A stretch of 64,000 bases of DNA from CAUYUA01 sp963575675 (GCA_963575675.1 CAUYUA010000250.1:1-64000); one strand, 5' to 3'. Positions 44,280 to 53,226 are shown, counted from the first letter of the stretch. Program-made: numbers and translations. The notes: generated by a model not told the origin, from the sequence alone.

Positions 44280-45494
44280 ATGCATTTAAAGCCTCTTCTG
44301 CGTTTGCGCGACTTGCCGTTAAAACGACCGATTTGGATTTACGGTTGCGGCGAAGCCGGTCGCTTGATCGCGCGGGCGCTGACAAGCGTTGGAACTCATC
44401 AGATCGCCGGGTTTATAGATAGCGTCAAGAGCGGACGGTTGGACGATTTGGATATTTTACCGCTTGATCGTTTTCTTGCTCTCACGCCGCCTAAAGAAGC
44501 CTTGTCTAAGGTTTCCCTGGTGATCGCCAGTCAAGCGGCCAAAGAAATTGCAATAAACTTAGAGCGCCACGGTGTGCGCGCAGCATGGGACGCTCGTCCT
44601 TTGGTCGAGCGTCTACAATGTGAAAGCCAAATCAGCGTCTGCGCATTCGCCTCATCGGGAGAAGCAACGGCGTTTTATGATAAGCGCTATGCCGGTTCTT
44701 ATATGGATGATTGGGATGAACTTAAAAAAAAGATACTCATAGAAATATTTACAGACTTAAAATTGTGCGATGGGAAAAAAATAGTTGATTTTGGTTGCGG
44801 TTCTGGCGTGCTTTCCGCTCTTATTCAAGAGACTCTACCGAAATGCGATGTGATGGGACTTGATTCTAGCCTTGCGGCAGTGGAGCGCGCCGCTATTCGT
44901 TTTCCTTCGCTTCGTTTTGCACAACTTTCTCCGGAGACGATCGCAACGGAATCGGGAAAATATGATATAGTTTTCTCTCATCACGTACTAGAGCATGTTT
45001 TCGACCTATCTGAAACAGCGCGTGTTATGTCGGAACTCTTAGCGCCGGGAGGAAGAATGCTGCATATCCTTCCTTGCGGCGACATCGGAAGTCTGGAGCG
45101 CTCTTTGTGCGTATGGGGAGGACGCGACCCCAGTGCGACGACGAGTGGACGGTTTTTTTTCGAGGACTCCGGACATTTGCGCCGTCTCGACACGGCAGGC
45201 ATGGCGGCCATGTTTGCGCCTTGGGGATTGAAGATCGTCGAGACACGCTATTTAGGGCGGTTCTGGGGAGCTTTGCGTTGGATCAGCGCATCGTCGCCTG
45301 CGTTTGTCGCTATGTTGTGTGATCCTCTTACAAAACGCTCCTGGCGTCTGGATATGCTTGGAGTGGCGCTCGGAACGCTTCATACTTGGAGAACGCGCTT
45401 TGATTTTGTAGAAAAAATTTTGGAGGCTCTGACGTTATGGGAGTGGCGGCATTCAAAAACAGGCAGTGAAATGGTTATGTTGTTAAAAAAATAA
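44280..45494 (+). CDS. Methyltransferase with N-terminal Rossmann domain
   Basis: The 404-residue protein has an N-terminal nucleotide-binding part (IWIYGCGEAGRLIARALTSV, about residues 15-120) like the sugar-acetyltransferase PglD N-domain, and a C-terminal SAM-dependent methyltransferase (about 150-320) with IVDFGCGSGVLSALIQETLP and SHHVLEHVFD. Such fusions occur in surface-polysaccharide gene sets, where they methylate a sugar. The start at 44280 is the first ATG; a TTG at 44217 is possible. The ribosome site is weak at both. It is followed by a perfect fold-back repeat. Confidence 0.8.
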   Translation: MHLKPLLRLRDLPLKRPIWIYGCGEAGRLIARALTSVGTHQIAGFIDSVKSGRLDDLDILPLDRFLALTPPKEALSKVSLVIASQAAKEIAINLERHGVRAAWDARPLVERLQCESQISVCAFASSGEATAFYDKRYAGSYMDDWDELKKKILIEIFTDLKLCDGKKIVDFGCGSGVLSALIQETLPKCDVMGLDSSLAAVERAAIRFPSLRFAQLSPETIATESGKYDIVFSHHVLEHVFDLSETARVMSELLAPGGRMLHILPCGDIGSLERSLCVWGGRDPSATTSGRFFFEDSGHLRRLDTAGMAAMFAPWGLKIVETRYLGRFWGALRWISASSPAFVAMLCDPLTKRSWRLDMLGVALGTLHTWRTRFDFVEKILEALTLWEWRHSKTGSEMVMLLKK

Positions 45495-45520
45495 GATGAG
45501 TTATGTTTTTGTTGTCTTCC

Positions 45521-45726
45521 GAATAAAAATTAGACGGGTCCAGGGACTGTGTTCCTGGTCGCCGGGGATCATAAGGGGGGAGCGAAAGCCCCCCTTATCG
45601 CCGCAAGGCGAATGTCTTGCAGCTTGCGCGGATTTTGCCTTACGGCAAATAAGGGGGGCTTTCGCTCCCCCCTTATGATCCCCGGCGACCAGGAACACAG
45701 TCCCTGGACCCGTCTAATTTTTATTC
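45521..45726. repeat. Family A fold-back element with perfect 78-base arms (copy 12)
   Basis: Arms at 45521-45598 and 45649-45726 are exact inverted copies of each other. They start GAATAAAAATTAGACGGGTC and contain GGGATCATAAGGGGGG and AGCGAAAGCCCCCC. The 50-base centre carries a second, imperfect pair around CGCCGCAAGGCG/TGCCTTACGGCA. No coding content; the peptide frame FLVAGDHKGGAKAPLI in it is a by-product. Confidence 0.92.
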
Positions 45727-45751
45727 AAAACCACGAACACACGAGAAGTTT

Positions 45752-46192
45752 ATGAAAAAATTATCCATCCATCCATTCAAACGCGGCTTAACAACGCCAA
45801 CGCTTCTTCTTTGCGGCGCGTTGTTGTGCGGTGTAGCAACAATCAACGCCAACACGGCTTTTGCTCAAGCTCAACAGGCCGAGCCCGCGCCTACGATTGC
45901 CAAAAAAAATTCCCCTTCCGACGTCGAACAAGTTACGCGCGCCCCTGCTTTTGTTGCGTCTCCGGAAATCGACGATCTCCGCAGAGCCCGCAATGAACTG
46001 GCTCTTTATCATTACGCCAGTCGATACACCTTTAATGTCGTCGTCGGAATCATTACCGGAGGACTGGTTATGAACCTGGCCTATGGAGGTCTTGCCTCCA
46101 CTATTATGGGGTCCGTCGGCGGATCTTTGGTTGGGATATGGTGGTTCTTTGACCAATATGCGGCTCATTTTCTTGAGCGTCATAATTGGTGA
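45752..46192 (+). CDS. Small envelope protein, signal peptide plus two membrane segments
   Basis: The 146-residue protein has an N-terminal signal-like segment (TLLLCGALLCGVATINANTA, then FAQAQQ), a Pro/Ala-rich linker, and two closely spaced hydrophobic segments near 95-115 and 118-135 (VVVGIITGGLVMNLAYGG, SVGGSLVGIWWFFDQY). No family is recognised. It may be an inner-membrane or secreted accessory protein. The region 46193-46651 behind it holds two overlapping weak frames but no clear gene. Confidence 0.6.
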   Translation: MKKLSIHPFKRGLTTPTLLLCGALLCGVATINANTAFAQAQQAEPAPTIAKKNSPSDVEQVTRAPAFVASPEIDDLRRARNELALYHYASRYTFNVVVGIITGGLVMNLAYGGLASTIMGSVGGSLVGIWWFFDQYAAHFLERHNW

Positions 46193-46651
46193 CAACCAAT
46201 ATACTCCGCTTTATCTATTTTCCCTTCTGGAAGAACCTTTATCGGAGGCGAATCTGTCATAATTATAAAGACGGCCGCCGAAAACGACAACGGCGCCTTT
46301 CTCGAATATAGCGCTGACTCCGACAAGGGCGCATCCGCGAGAACACTTGACCCAAATCTCTTCCAGGCCCATATCATACAAACAAAAAAATAAAGAACTC
46401 ACTTCGTCGAAAGCTTTATCCTCATGAGCGACAACCGCCGCATTTCTGAGCGCAACCGCACAGACTTGGTCCCCTGGCCTGATTCCCCTGTGGGTCGAGT
46501 TGACTCCGCTCGTCCGGGACAAAAACTTCGGACTCGAATTCCGACACTACAACAACTCGCAAGCCTGTTGATTGATGGAATTCTCGTTCTACCAAGAAAC
46601 TATCGACGCGGCATGTTTCTCGACATTCTTGTGTAGGTCTTTTTAAAGCAC

Positions 46652-47587
46652 TCAATCCACCATCAAAAAGCTATCGAAATTCCATCCCTCTGTAGACTTG
46701 ATTCCGCCTTCTTCAAAATATTTTCGTTTATTCCAAAAGACCACCAGAACCATCGAGTTTTTCGGACGCCGTTTAAGCGCTCCACGCTCAAGAGCGGTTT
46801 TTACTTCCATCGAGGCCGGATCACCCTTTAACACAATTCCATACTCAGGAATGCGCCCTGCTTCTGCAATTTTACGTAAATCATACTTAAAACGACGCAA
46901 ATCACTTTCTGTCCCAACGCGCAAACGCAATTTTTCCAAATTCATACGAAAGCCGCGCTGATGCCCACAATGCGCTCGCGCGATCTCATAAATCCTCCTT
47001 TCCAGAGGCGTCAACTCGAAATATTTCCGATCATATGTTAAAACGCGATTATCTTTTAGAATGGCGCGATGCAACCAGTCACATAACTCCACCGTGACCG
47101 ACTTCAAAATACGTTTTCCACCTGCGGTTTTGCGATAGTCTAAACGGGCCGCCTTAATCCACGAAAACCATTCATCTCGACCTTCGCCCCCTGTCTCGAT
47201 GTTGGTTCGAACTTGCGTGCCCTGAAGTCGATCAAGAGCGCCTTTGATCCTTTCATAAGCAGTTCCGGCGGCGGCGGTTCCACACACGCGAAAGAAGTCG
47301 TGAGCGGTGAAAGTAAAAGTCTGCTGCGGTTGCTCTCCGCGATTCATTTTCTCGACCATAAGCGAAGCGATATAGATCAGAAGCTCTTTGTCCGCCATGG
47401 TCGCCATTCCCATGGGGCCTGCGCGAACCTCGATTGAAACGTCTCCGTCCTGATAGCGAATAGTTTCCGTCCTCGAACGCGAAGTATCAAGAGAGAAAAA
47501 ATTCCACACCATCATCCGACGATCGTTTTTGACCGCGCCATGCAAGGGGCTGTCAAACAGCTCTGGCGTTTCTAATACCTGCTCCAT
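46652..47587 (-). CDS. repA: Plasmid replication initiator RepA (RPA family)
   Basis: The 311-residue protein matches the alphaproteobacterial replication initiator A family: WNFFSLDTSRSRTETIRYQD, MATMADKELLIYIASLMVEK, TAHDFFRVCGTAAAGTAYER, LTPLERRIYEIARAHCG and a winged-helix-like C-terminal part. It would bind the iterons upstream and open the origin. The start at 47587 was chosen because GGAGGG lies seven bases upstream and because the first iterons begin further up; the longer open frame to 47815 runs into the iterons and the family text starts only after 47587. It defines this DNA as a plasmid or chromid. Confidence 0.88.
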   Translation of the reverse strand: MEQVLETPELFDSPLHGAVKNDRRMMVWNFFSLDTSRSRTETIRYQDGDVSIEVRAGPMGMATMADKELLIYIASLMVEKMNRGEQPQQTFTFTAHDFFRVCGTAAAGTAYERIKGALDRLQGTQVRTNIETGGEGRDEWFSWIKAARLDYRKTAGGKRILKSVTVELCDWLHRAILKDNRVLTYDRKYFELTPLERRIYEIARAHCGHQRGFRMNLEKLRLRVGTESDLRRFKYDLRKIAEAGRIPEYGIVLKGDPASMEVKTALERGALKRRPKNSMVLVVFWNKRKYFEEGGIKSTEGWNFDSFLMVD

Positions 47588-47658
47588 GAAGTCGCCCTCC
47601 ACTCGACTTGAATACGATATCAGCACAACTTCGAGCAACACACGTCGAAAAACAGTAT

Positions 47659-48203
47659 GTCGGCCCAACCTCGAAGATTTGTTTGCCATGCCGAGTCTGA
47701 GACTGCGTTCAATCATATCGAATGTCGGCCCAACCTCGATTCTTTCAGTCTTGACTCCTATTCTCGCTCGACGATTTATCCACAGCCTTCCACCGGGTCG
47801 AGGGCGGGGCGACACTGGGTCGAGGTTTGGCCGACGCCTTGTCGCCGCTTTCTTCAGAGCCCCTCGAATCTCCGAGTCTCTCCGAGTCTCTCCCCGAGTC
47901 GGGGGGGTAAAGAGGGGAAGGGCAAAGTTCGAGGTTCGGGCGACACGTTTTTTGCGGTCGAGGGTCGGGCGACAAATCCTCGAGGGTTGAGCGACATTTT
48001 ACCCCTCACAGACTCGGGATCCGGGCGACACTTCCTCGAGGTCTGGGCGACAAAACCTCCTGCAACGCTATGATATAGAATAGAAATTCGGCCCTATAAC
48101 TTTCTAACACTTAACTTTAACATTATAACTATAGCTTCCAGGGGTGAAAGATGGGTTTGATCCTTCCCTTCGCTCCCCGTTTCCATTCGAGGTTCGGGCG
48201 ACA
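47659..48203. other. oriV: Replication origin with iterons
   Basis: At least ten copies of a 16-17-base word, consensus TCGAGGTTCGGGCGACA, are seen: inverted at 47659-47674 and 47724-47739, direct at 47798, 47820, 47929, 47958, 47980, 48014, 48036 and 48187. Several neighbours are 22 bases apart, two helical turns. The AT-rich stretch 48065-48135 is a candidate unwinding site. The array lies directly upstream of repA. Confidence 0.88.
47776..47784 (+). promoter_or_regulatory. DnaA box
   Basis: TTATCCACA is an exact match to the DnaA box consensus and lies within the iteron array, as in many plasmid origins. Confidence 0.85.
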
Positions 48204-48500
48204 AACTCGCTACATACAGACCAACCAATTGAATCCGATCTTATTTTCCGGTTTTCGCTCTCCGGGCCGAGCCTTTGCCTCCCGCCGCGCGCCATCTCCG
48301 CCGCCAGAATTTCCTCATCCTTAAAATTTTGATCTCCTTGAAAGAGGTCACATCAGATTATTTGCATTAAAAATTCACATATTCTTTATGAAAACGGTTT
48401 TGCTATCGTTCCGCGAATCCACACTTCCCTCCGTGGGCGCCGACCTCGTATGATTGACTCAGCAAACACTCTTGCCTCTCTTCACCATCGGAGAACCAAA
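48204..48500. other. Intergenic region between origin and ACP gene
   Basis: AT-rich in 48335-48400, likely with a promoter for the ACP gene. No sigma-54 match and no gene seen. Confidence 0.4.
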
Positions 48501-48734
48501 ATGAATAAAATAGACTTTCTTAAAGCTCTTGATGACATGTTGGAGCTTGATTCCGGAACGTTAACCGGTAATGAGGTTCTGAAAGAGCTGGAAATGTGGG
48601 ATTCCTTGGCGGTTATTAGCTTCATCGCCTTGGTTGACGAAAAGCTCGGATTTGTGGTTGAAGGTCAGAAATTGGCAATGGCGAAAACCATTGATGACCT
48701 AATCTCCTTGGTCAAAGACAAACTAGACGCCTAA
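48501..48734 (+). CDS. Acyl carrier protein 2
   Basis: The 77-residue protein has the ACP fold pattern and the site EMWDSLAVISFIALVDEKLG with S35 as the phosphopantetheine residue. It differs clearly from the ACP at 9659. It resembles ACPs of non-fatty-acid pathways, such as surface-sugar or peptide biosynthesis. The start at 48501 has GGAGA seven bases upstream; a longer frame to 48450 has no support. It is followed 32 bases later by an alpha/beta hydrolase, so the two form a unit. Confidence 0.88.
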   Translation: MNKIDFLKALDDMLELDSGTLTGNEVLKELEMWDSLAVISFIALVDEKLGFVVEGQKLAMAKTIDDLISLVKDKLDA

Positions 48735-48766
48735 AACTTCTACTTCTATTTCCTTCCTTGTGATCC

Positions 48767-49579
48767 ATGTCGCGTCTTCGCTACGAAACGATTACGTTTC
48801 CCGGTGGTCCTGCTGGGTGGATTGGCCTTGGTCATTCTTCGGAATCACCAATAATCTTAATCCACGGATTTGCAGGAGACTGTCTTACATGGCAGTTTAA
48901 TTTAGGCTCGTTGGCGTCGCAAGCTCGCGTTATCGCAATTGACTTGCCGGGACACGGTCGTTCAACACGCGAATTCACCGGCGGTCGAATTGATGATTTT
49001 GCAAATTGGTTGAGTTGTGTTCTTGATGCGCTCGCGGCGCCAACATGTCACTTAGTCGGACACTCCATGGGAGGATGGATTGCCCTTGTTTTAGCGAAGA
49101 AACAACCAACGCGGGTTCTAAGCGCGACAGTTCTTTCGTGTGGAGGTTTATCTAACTGCTTTGACCTCTCTTTTTTGCAGCGTGTTTCAAGGCTTTCCAG
49201 TTTTGAACAAGCGTTGGATTGCGCATGCGCGCTTTTTGGAGATAATTCTCTTTATATAGAATCTATTGCTCGTGGTTTATTAGTTTCAGCAGAAAACTCT
49301 CATATTTTAGACATGATCATCACAGACTCTTTTATTCCAGGATTAAAAGAAACGCCTTCAATATCATGGAGTGATATCAAATCTCCTCTCCAGTTTATTT
49401 GGGGAGATTCGGATGTCATCATTCCTCCACCATCTCTTGATCGATTGCCGCCCAATCCTCTTCTTCATCGCTTGAAAGGTGTTGGTCATCTTCCGCATTT
49501 AGAGGCGGCAAAAATCGTTAATAGTTTGATTTTACAATTTATTACAGCGCAGAGTAAAAGTTTTCACGTCGCGCGATAA
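48767..49579 (+). CDS. Alpha/beta hydrolase, possible thioesterase
   Basis: The 270-residue protein has HGFAGDCLTWQFNLGSLA, the nucleophile elbow GHSMGG with S100, the acid in WGDSDVIIP and the His in GVGHLPHLE. Its place next to an ACP suggests release or transfer of an acyl chain from ACP, though hydrolases of this kind are broad. Its end overlaps the convergent sigma-54 activator gene by 16 bases. The start follows the ACP stop after 32 bases. Confidence 0.85.
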   Translation: MSRLRYETITFPGGPAGWIGLGHSSESPIILIHGFAGDCLTWQFNLGSLASQARVIAIDLPGHGRSTREFTGGRIDDFANWLSCVLDALAAPTCHLVGHSMGGWIALVLAKKQPTRVLSATVLSCGGLSNCFDLSFLQRVSRLSSFEQALDCACALFGDNSLYIESIARGLLVSAENSHILDMIITDSFIPGLKETPSISWSDIKSPLQFIWGDSDVIIPPPSLDRLPPNPLLHRLKGVGHLPHLEAAKIVNSLILQFITAQSKSFHVAR

Positions 49580-50853
49580 TTCGCAGGGATAATATTATAT
49601 TTTTTAAAGAGCTGATAAATTCTTGCGCGCGACAGCTTCAAATCCGAACAAACAGATGGAATGCTTCCATGGTTTCGGGTCAAAGATGAGATCAAATGTT
49701 CTTTCTCGGCTTTTTCTCGAACGTCTCGATACGCCGTTTCTTTGACTTCTTCTTGGGGTGAAGTTTTGTCTTCATATCCAAGGCTTTTTTTCCATGCGGA
49801 TTTGTAGCGAAGCGGTAAGTCACTAATGCGGACAGGAGTCCCATTGTAAATATGAACAATATACTGGGATATATTCTTTAACTCTCGAATATTTCCTGGA
49901 AAATTATAGGTGTTTATAAAAAAATCCAAAATATCATGATCAATTTTTGGAATCGGAAGATTTGTTTCAGCGCTGATTTTTCTAATGAAAAAATCAAGTA
50001 AAAGTGAAATTTCATCGCGTCTTTCTCTCAAAGGAGGAATATTAAAGGGACATATATTCAATCTAAAATATAAGTCTTCCCTAAAAGTCCCTTTTGCAAC
50101 CATGCTCTCTAAATTTCTGTTTGTTGCGGCAATGACGCGAACTTCTATTTTTTGAACTCTATCTGAACCTACTCTTTGTATTTCTCCGACATCCAATGTT
50201 CGTAAAAGCTTTACTTGAGCCAATGGTTCCATTTCTCCGATTTCATCCAGAAAAATAGTTCCTCCATTTGCTTCCTCAAAACGCCCTTTACGATCCGATG
50301 TTGCGCCGGTAAACGCTCCTTTTACATGACCGAATAATTCAGATTCTATTACTCCACTTGGAAGAGCGCCACAGTTAACAGGAACAAAGACGCTGCGGCG
50401 ACTGTTCAGGTGAATAATTCGTGCGAAAAGTTCTTTTCCAGATCCTGTTTCTCCTTCGAGAAGAACAGTAAGTCCAGATGGCGCAATTCGAGCAATTCGA
50501 TCAAGATTTTCCGATATCTGTGGATTATTTCCTAAGATTCCTTCCAAAGCCAATCCAGATCGATTTGTGGCGATCGTTTGGGGAGCATTCGCGTCTGAGA
50601 TGTCGGATGGCGCTGTTTGAACGGGTTTTGTTGCAAGAGTGCATAAATAGAGGTAAGCGGCTCGTAAAGTGTTGAGTTCCGCCATAAACTCTGTTCTCTC
50701 ATAATTCCCCATATGGGGATTGCCGAGAATCTTTAATTTTAAGGTTTCAATTCGAGCGATACATTCATTTATATGTTCATCCGCACTGCTGGAAAAATTT
50801 CCTAAGCCGATTCCGGCGTCGAAAGGGCTTAACTGACGATAATCGTCTTCCAT
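49564..50853 (-). CDS. Sigma-54-dependent activator without receiver domain
   Basis: The 429-residue protein has an unusual helical N-terminus (about 1-95), an AAA+ domain with Walker A GETGSGKE (K140), the sigma-54 contact loop GAFTGAT (179-185) and DEIGEM, and a Fis-type helix-turn-helix (about 395-425, IPSVCSDLKLSRARIYQLF). It lacks an N-terminal receiver domain, as FlbD-like orphan regulators can vary. It is the only enhancer-binding protein in the window and may activate the four sigma-54-type promoters found here (inference). It is transcribed toward the hydrolase gene. Confidence 0.9.
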   Translation of the reverse strand: MEDDYRQLSPFDAGIGLGNFSSSADEHINECIARIETLKLKILGNPHMGNYERTEFMAELNTLRAAYLYLCTLATKPVQTAPSDISDANAPQTIATNRSGLALEGILGNNPQISENLDRIARIAPSGLTVLLEGETGSGKELFARIIHLNSRRSVFVPVNCGALPSGVIESELFGHVKGAFTGATSDRKGRFEEANGGTIFLDEIGEMEPLAQVKLLRTLDVGEIQRVGSDRVQKIEVRVIAATNRNLESMVAKGTFREDLYFRLNICPFNIPPLRERRDEISLLLDFFIRKISAETNLPIPKIDHDILDFFINTYNFPGNIRELKNISQYIVHIYNGTPVRISDLPLRYKSAWKKSLGYEDKTSPQEEVKETAYRDVREKAEKEHLISSLTRNHGSIPSVCSDLKLSRARIYQLFKKYNIIPANYRAT

Positions 50854-51201
50854 ATTTTACACCTTTTTTTTATCTTGTTATTTATGGCGGCGTTATGACG
50901 TTGTAAAGTCATTAAAATGATATCATAATTTTTTACCATTTCTATGACTCTAATATGCAAAAGATGACTTCATCAGCAGTTTCCCCCCCTTTAATTTTCA
51001 ATTCGAAGACATGTATCATTGGAGTCCGGTTGGGCCGACACTTTTTTCTAACGGTCATAGCGGCTCAACAACGTCTATACGCCTGCTTTTAGCCGTTAAA
51101 AAGCCGTTCCTATGGCTATTTTTTGCCTCTGTTTTGCCGTCACTATAGTGCTTGCGTCTTTCTTCCATTTTCTAATCCTCGTGATTCCAAGGAGTTCCAA
51201 A
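50854..51201. other. Intergenic region upstream of the acetyltransferase
   Basis: It contains one isolated iteron-like word, TCCGGTTGGGCCGACA (51025-51040). A TGGCTA...TTGC text at 51113-51126 resembles a sigma-54 site but has one base too few between GG and GC. No gene. Confidence 0.5.
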
Positions 51202-51774
51202 ATGCCTGACCGTTTGCTGCATTTTCGTCGCCCCACCCTCGATGACGCCAGAACCATTCTGGATTGGAGAACAGATCCGGAAATTTCTCGACATATGTTT
51301 AGCGACATCACTTATGATCTCGATAAACAAAGAGCGTGGATAACCTCTATTTCTCAACGTTCCGACTACCGTCATTTCATTATCGGCACAGAAGGAAGAT
51401 CGATTGGATATTTATCTTACTCGCAAATTGATTCACATAATGGTCATTGCGTTCCGGGGTTTTACGTTGGAGACCGAGACGCGCGCACTTCGGCTGCGAG
51501 TTATTTGCACTGGTTTATTATGGATTATGCTTTCTTCGGCATGGGAATGAACAAAGTAATTTCTCAGGTGATGGACTGCAACACACGCATGGCCAAAAGT
51601 TTGCGATTGTTGAAAGAACGCGAGGTGGGGATTTATCGACGGCACATTCGCAAAGCTGATGGTTATCACGATGTGCATGTTTTTGAGTTGATGCGCGAAG
51701 AATGGGAAACGCACCCGCGTCTTTTTCCTCTTGAGCAAACATTAGGAGCGTTTGAGGAATCAACGGCAACCTAA
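51202..51774 (+). CDS. GNAT N-acetyltransferase, PseH-like
   Basis: The 190-residue GNAT protein has the pattern of flagellin-sugar N-acetyltransferases: RPTLDDARTILDWRTDPEIS, the beta-strand IGYLSYSQ, and the acetyl-CoA part MNKVISQVMDCNTRMAKSLR. PseH acetylates the 4-amino group of a UDP-diamino sugar in pseudaminic acid synthesis. Assignment to PseH is by resemblance and context: the PseC-like aminotransferase is 1.5 kb downstream. The start at 51202 has AAGGAG eight bases upstream; the longer frame lacks support. The next gene starts 82 bases after its stop. Confidence 0.75.
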   Translation: MPDRLLHFRRPTLDDARTILDWRTDPEISRHMFSDITYDLDKQRAWITSISQRSDYRHFIIGTEGRSIGYLSYSQIDSHNGHCVPGFYVGDRDARTSAASYLHWFIMDYAFFGMGMNKVISQVMDCNTRMAKSLRLLKEREVGIYRRHIRKADGYHDVHVFELMREEWETHPRLFPLEQTLGAFEESTAT

Positions 51775-51856
51775 GATTTTCTCTGGACAGGTTTGGTTCT
51801 TGATCAAACTGAACATAGATGCGCGTTTTTGGCTAATTCTTAAGGATCGAACAACA

Positions 51857-52828
51857 ATGCGGGTTTTGATCACCGGCGCGACGGGATTTGTAGCCCACAC
51901 GCTGATTCCGGAACTCCTTAAACGCGGCGAGGAAGTGCGCGGCGCTGTCCGAAGCGCGTCTGTCGAGAGCATTGAATGCGTTCGCGTTGGTGCAATCGAT
52001 TCCGGCACGGACTGGCGAGCGGCGTTAAAGGACGTTGACGCCGTGATTCACTTGGCGGCGCGGGTTCATGTCATGCGAGACCGCGTTGCAGATCCACTTG
52101 AAGCGTTTCGACGTGTCAATGTTGATGGAACGCGGCGTCTTGCTGAGCAAGCGGCGGAAGTCGGCGTTCGTAGGTTTATTTTCCTTAGTAGCATAAAGGC
52201 TATGAGTGAAGACGGCGCGCTTGAGAACAGTTCGGCGTTGACGGAAGCGCTTTTGATACGCCCGGATTCTCCTTATGGACAATCGAAATGGGAGGCGGAA
52301 CAAACATTGTTTGAAATTTCGGATCGCACAGGGCTTGATGTTGTAATTTTTCGTCCACCTTTGGTTTATGGTCCGGGCGTGAAGGGGAATTTTTTAAGTC
52401 TTTTGAAGTTATGTCGTTCAGGCGCGCCTTTACCTTTGGGAGCAATCAATAATCGGCGTAGTTTGGTATATATTGAAAATTTAGTGGATGCGTTGATCTG
52501 CGGTCTTCATCATCCGAAGGTTTCGGGAGAGCGATTTTTAGTGTGTGATGGTGAGGCTTTATCGACGACGGCGTTGGTTAGGCATCTTCGTTCGGCGATG
52601 GAGCAGCCTGCGCGTTTGTTCTCGGTGTCGCCAGGTCTTCTACGACGGGCTGCAAGATGTATTGGTCGGGAAGCGGTTTGGCGTCGGTTAGCGGGGTCTC
52701 TTGAGATTGATGATCGAAAGTTTCGAACTTTAACGAATTGGCGTCCGCCTTTTTCAGCGGAAACAGGTTTACAGAAAACGGTTTCTTGGTTTTTGACGTC
52801 GGAAACGGAAAATAGGATAGAAAAGTAG
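51857..52828 (+). CDS. NAD-dependent sugar epimerase/reductase (WbpV-like)
   Basis: The 323-residue extended SDR has ITGATGFVAHTLI, the catalytic Tyr and Lys in SPYGQSKWEAE, and VVIFRPPLVYGPGVKGNF. This text is typical of UDP-4-keto-QuiNAc reductases (WbpV, WbiG), which act after a WbpM-type dehydratase as encoded at 7222-9162. The start at 51857 has AAGGA ten bases upstream; an earlier frame start overlaps the preceding gene. Together the enzymes suggest UDP-N-acetylquinovosamine or a related deoxy sugar. Confidence 0.85.
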   Translation: MRVLITGATGFVAHTLIPELLKRGEEVRGAVRSASVESIECVRVGAIDSGTDWRAALKDVDAVIHLAARVHVMRDRVADPLEAFRRVNVDGTRRLAEQAAEVGVRRFIFLSSIKAMSEDGALENSSALTEALLIRPDSPYGQSKWEAEQTLFEISDRTGLDVVIFRPPLVYGPGVKGNFLSLLKLCRSGAPLPLGAINNRRSLVYIENLVDALICGLHHPKVSGERFLVCDGEALSTTALVRHLRSAMEQPARLFSVSPGLLRRAARCIGREAVWRRLAGSLEIDDRKFRTLTNWRPPFSAETGLQKTVSWFLTSETENRIEK

Positions 52829-52884
52829 GATAGGTAGGATAGGTAGGTAGGTAGGATAGGAAGGTAGAACAGGAAAATAGAGTA
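52829..52884. repeat. GGATAGGTA-type simple repeat
   Basis: Imperfect repeats of AGGATAGGTAGGTAGG follow the epimerase stop. Simple sequence, no function seen. Confidence 0.6.
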
Positions 52885-53226
52885 AGAAGGGTCCAGGGAC
52901 TGAGTTCCTGGTCGTGGGGGATTATAAGGGGGGAACGAAAGCCCCCCTTATTCGCGAAGCGATCCTCCTCTGGAATCATTTATATCTATTGTTTAACTTA
53001 ATTTTTTATTTATATCATTTATTTTAATAAATCACTCTCGTCATTTGCTTTCATCACTTGATTTTACCATTCGTCTCTGTTGGTGGCCCTGGTGGCCTGG
53101 TAGTCTGGTGGCCTGACGTATCTATGGCGAAATGATTCCAGAGGAGGATCGCTTCGCGAATAAGGGGGGCTTTCGTTCCCCCCTTATAATCCCCCACGAC
53201 CAGGAACTCAGTCCCTGGACCCTTCT
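52885..53226. repeat. Family A fold-back element with perfect 97-base arms (copy 13)
   Basis: Arms at 52885-52981 and 53130-53226 are exact inverted copies (outer end AGAAGGGTCCAGGGACTGAG, inner end CCTCCTCTGGAATCATTT). The 148-base centre is AT-rich with short TGGTGGCC repeats and has no gene. The arms differ from those of copy 12, so each element keeps its own arms identical. Confidence 0.92.

Noticed and set aside
45549..45755. Short frames with the peptide FLVAGDHKGGAKAPLI at several places
   Set aside because: They are translations of the family A repeat, on both strands, and not genes.
46211..46636. Two overlapping frames, minus 46211-46522 and plus 46424-46636
   Set aside because: Neither has a convincing start or family text. 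The minus frame reads more protein-like (LYDMGLEEIWVKCSRGCALV) but could not be supported.
51113..51126. Sigma-54-like site before the acetyltransferase
   Set aside because: GG and GC are nine, not ten, bases apart, a spacing that normally abolishes sigma-54 binding.
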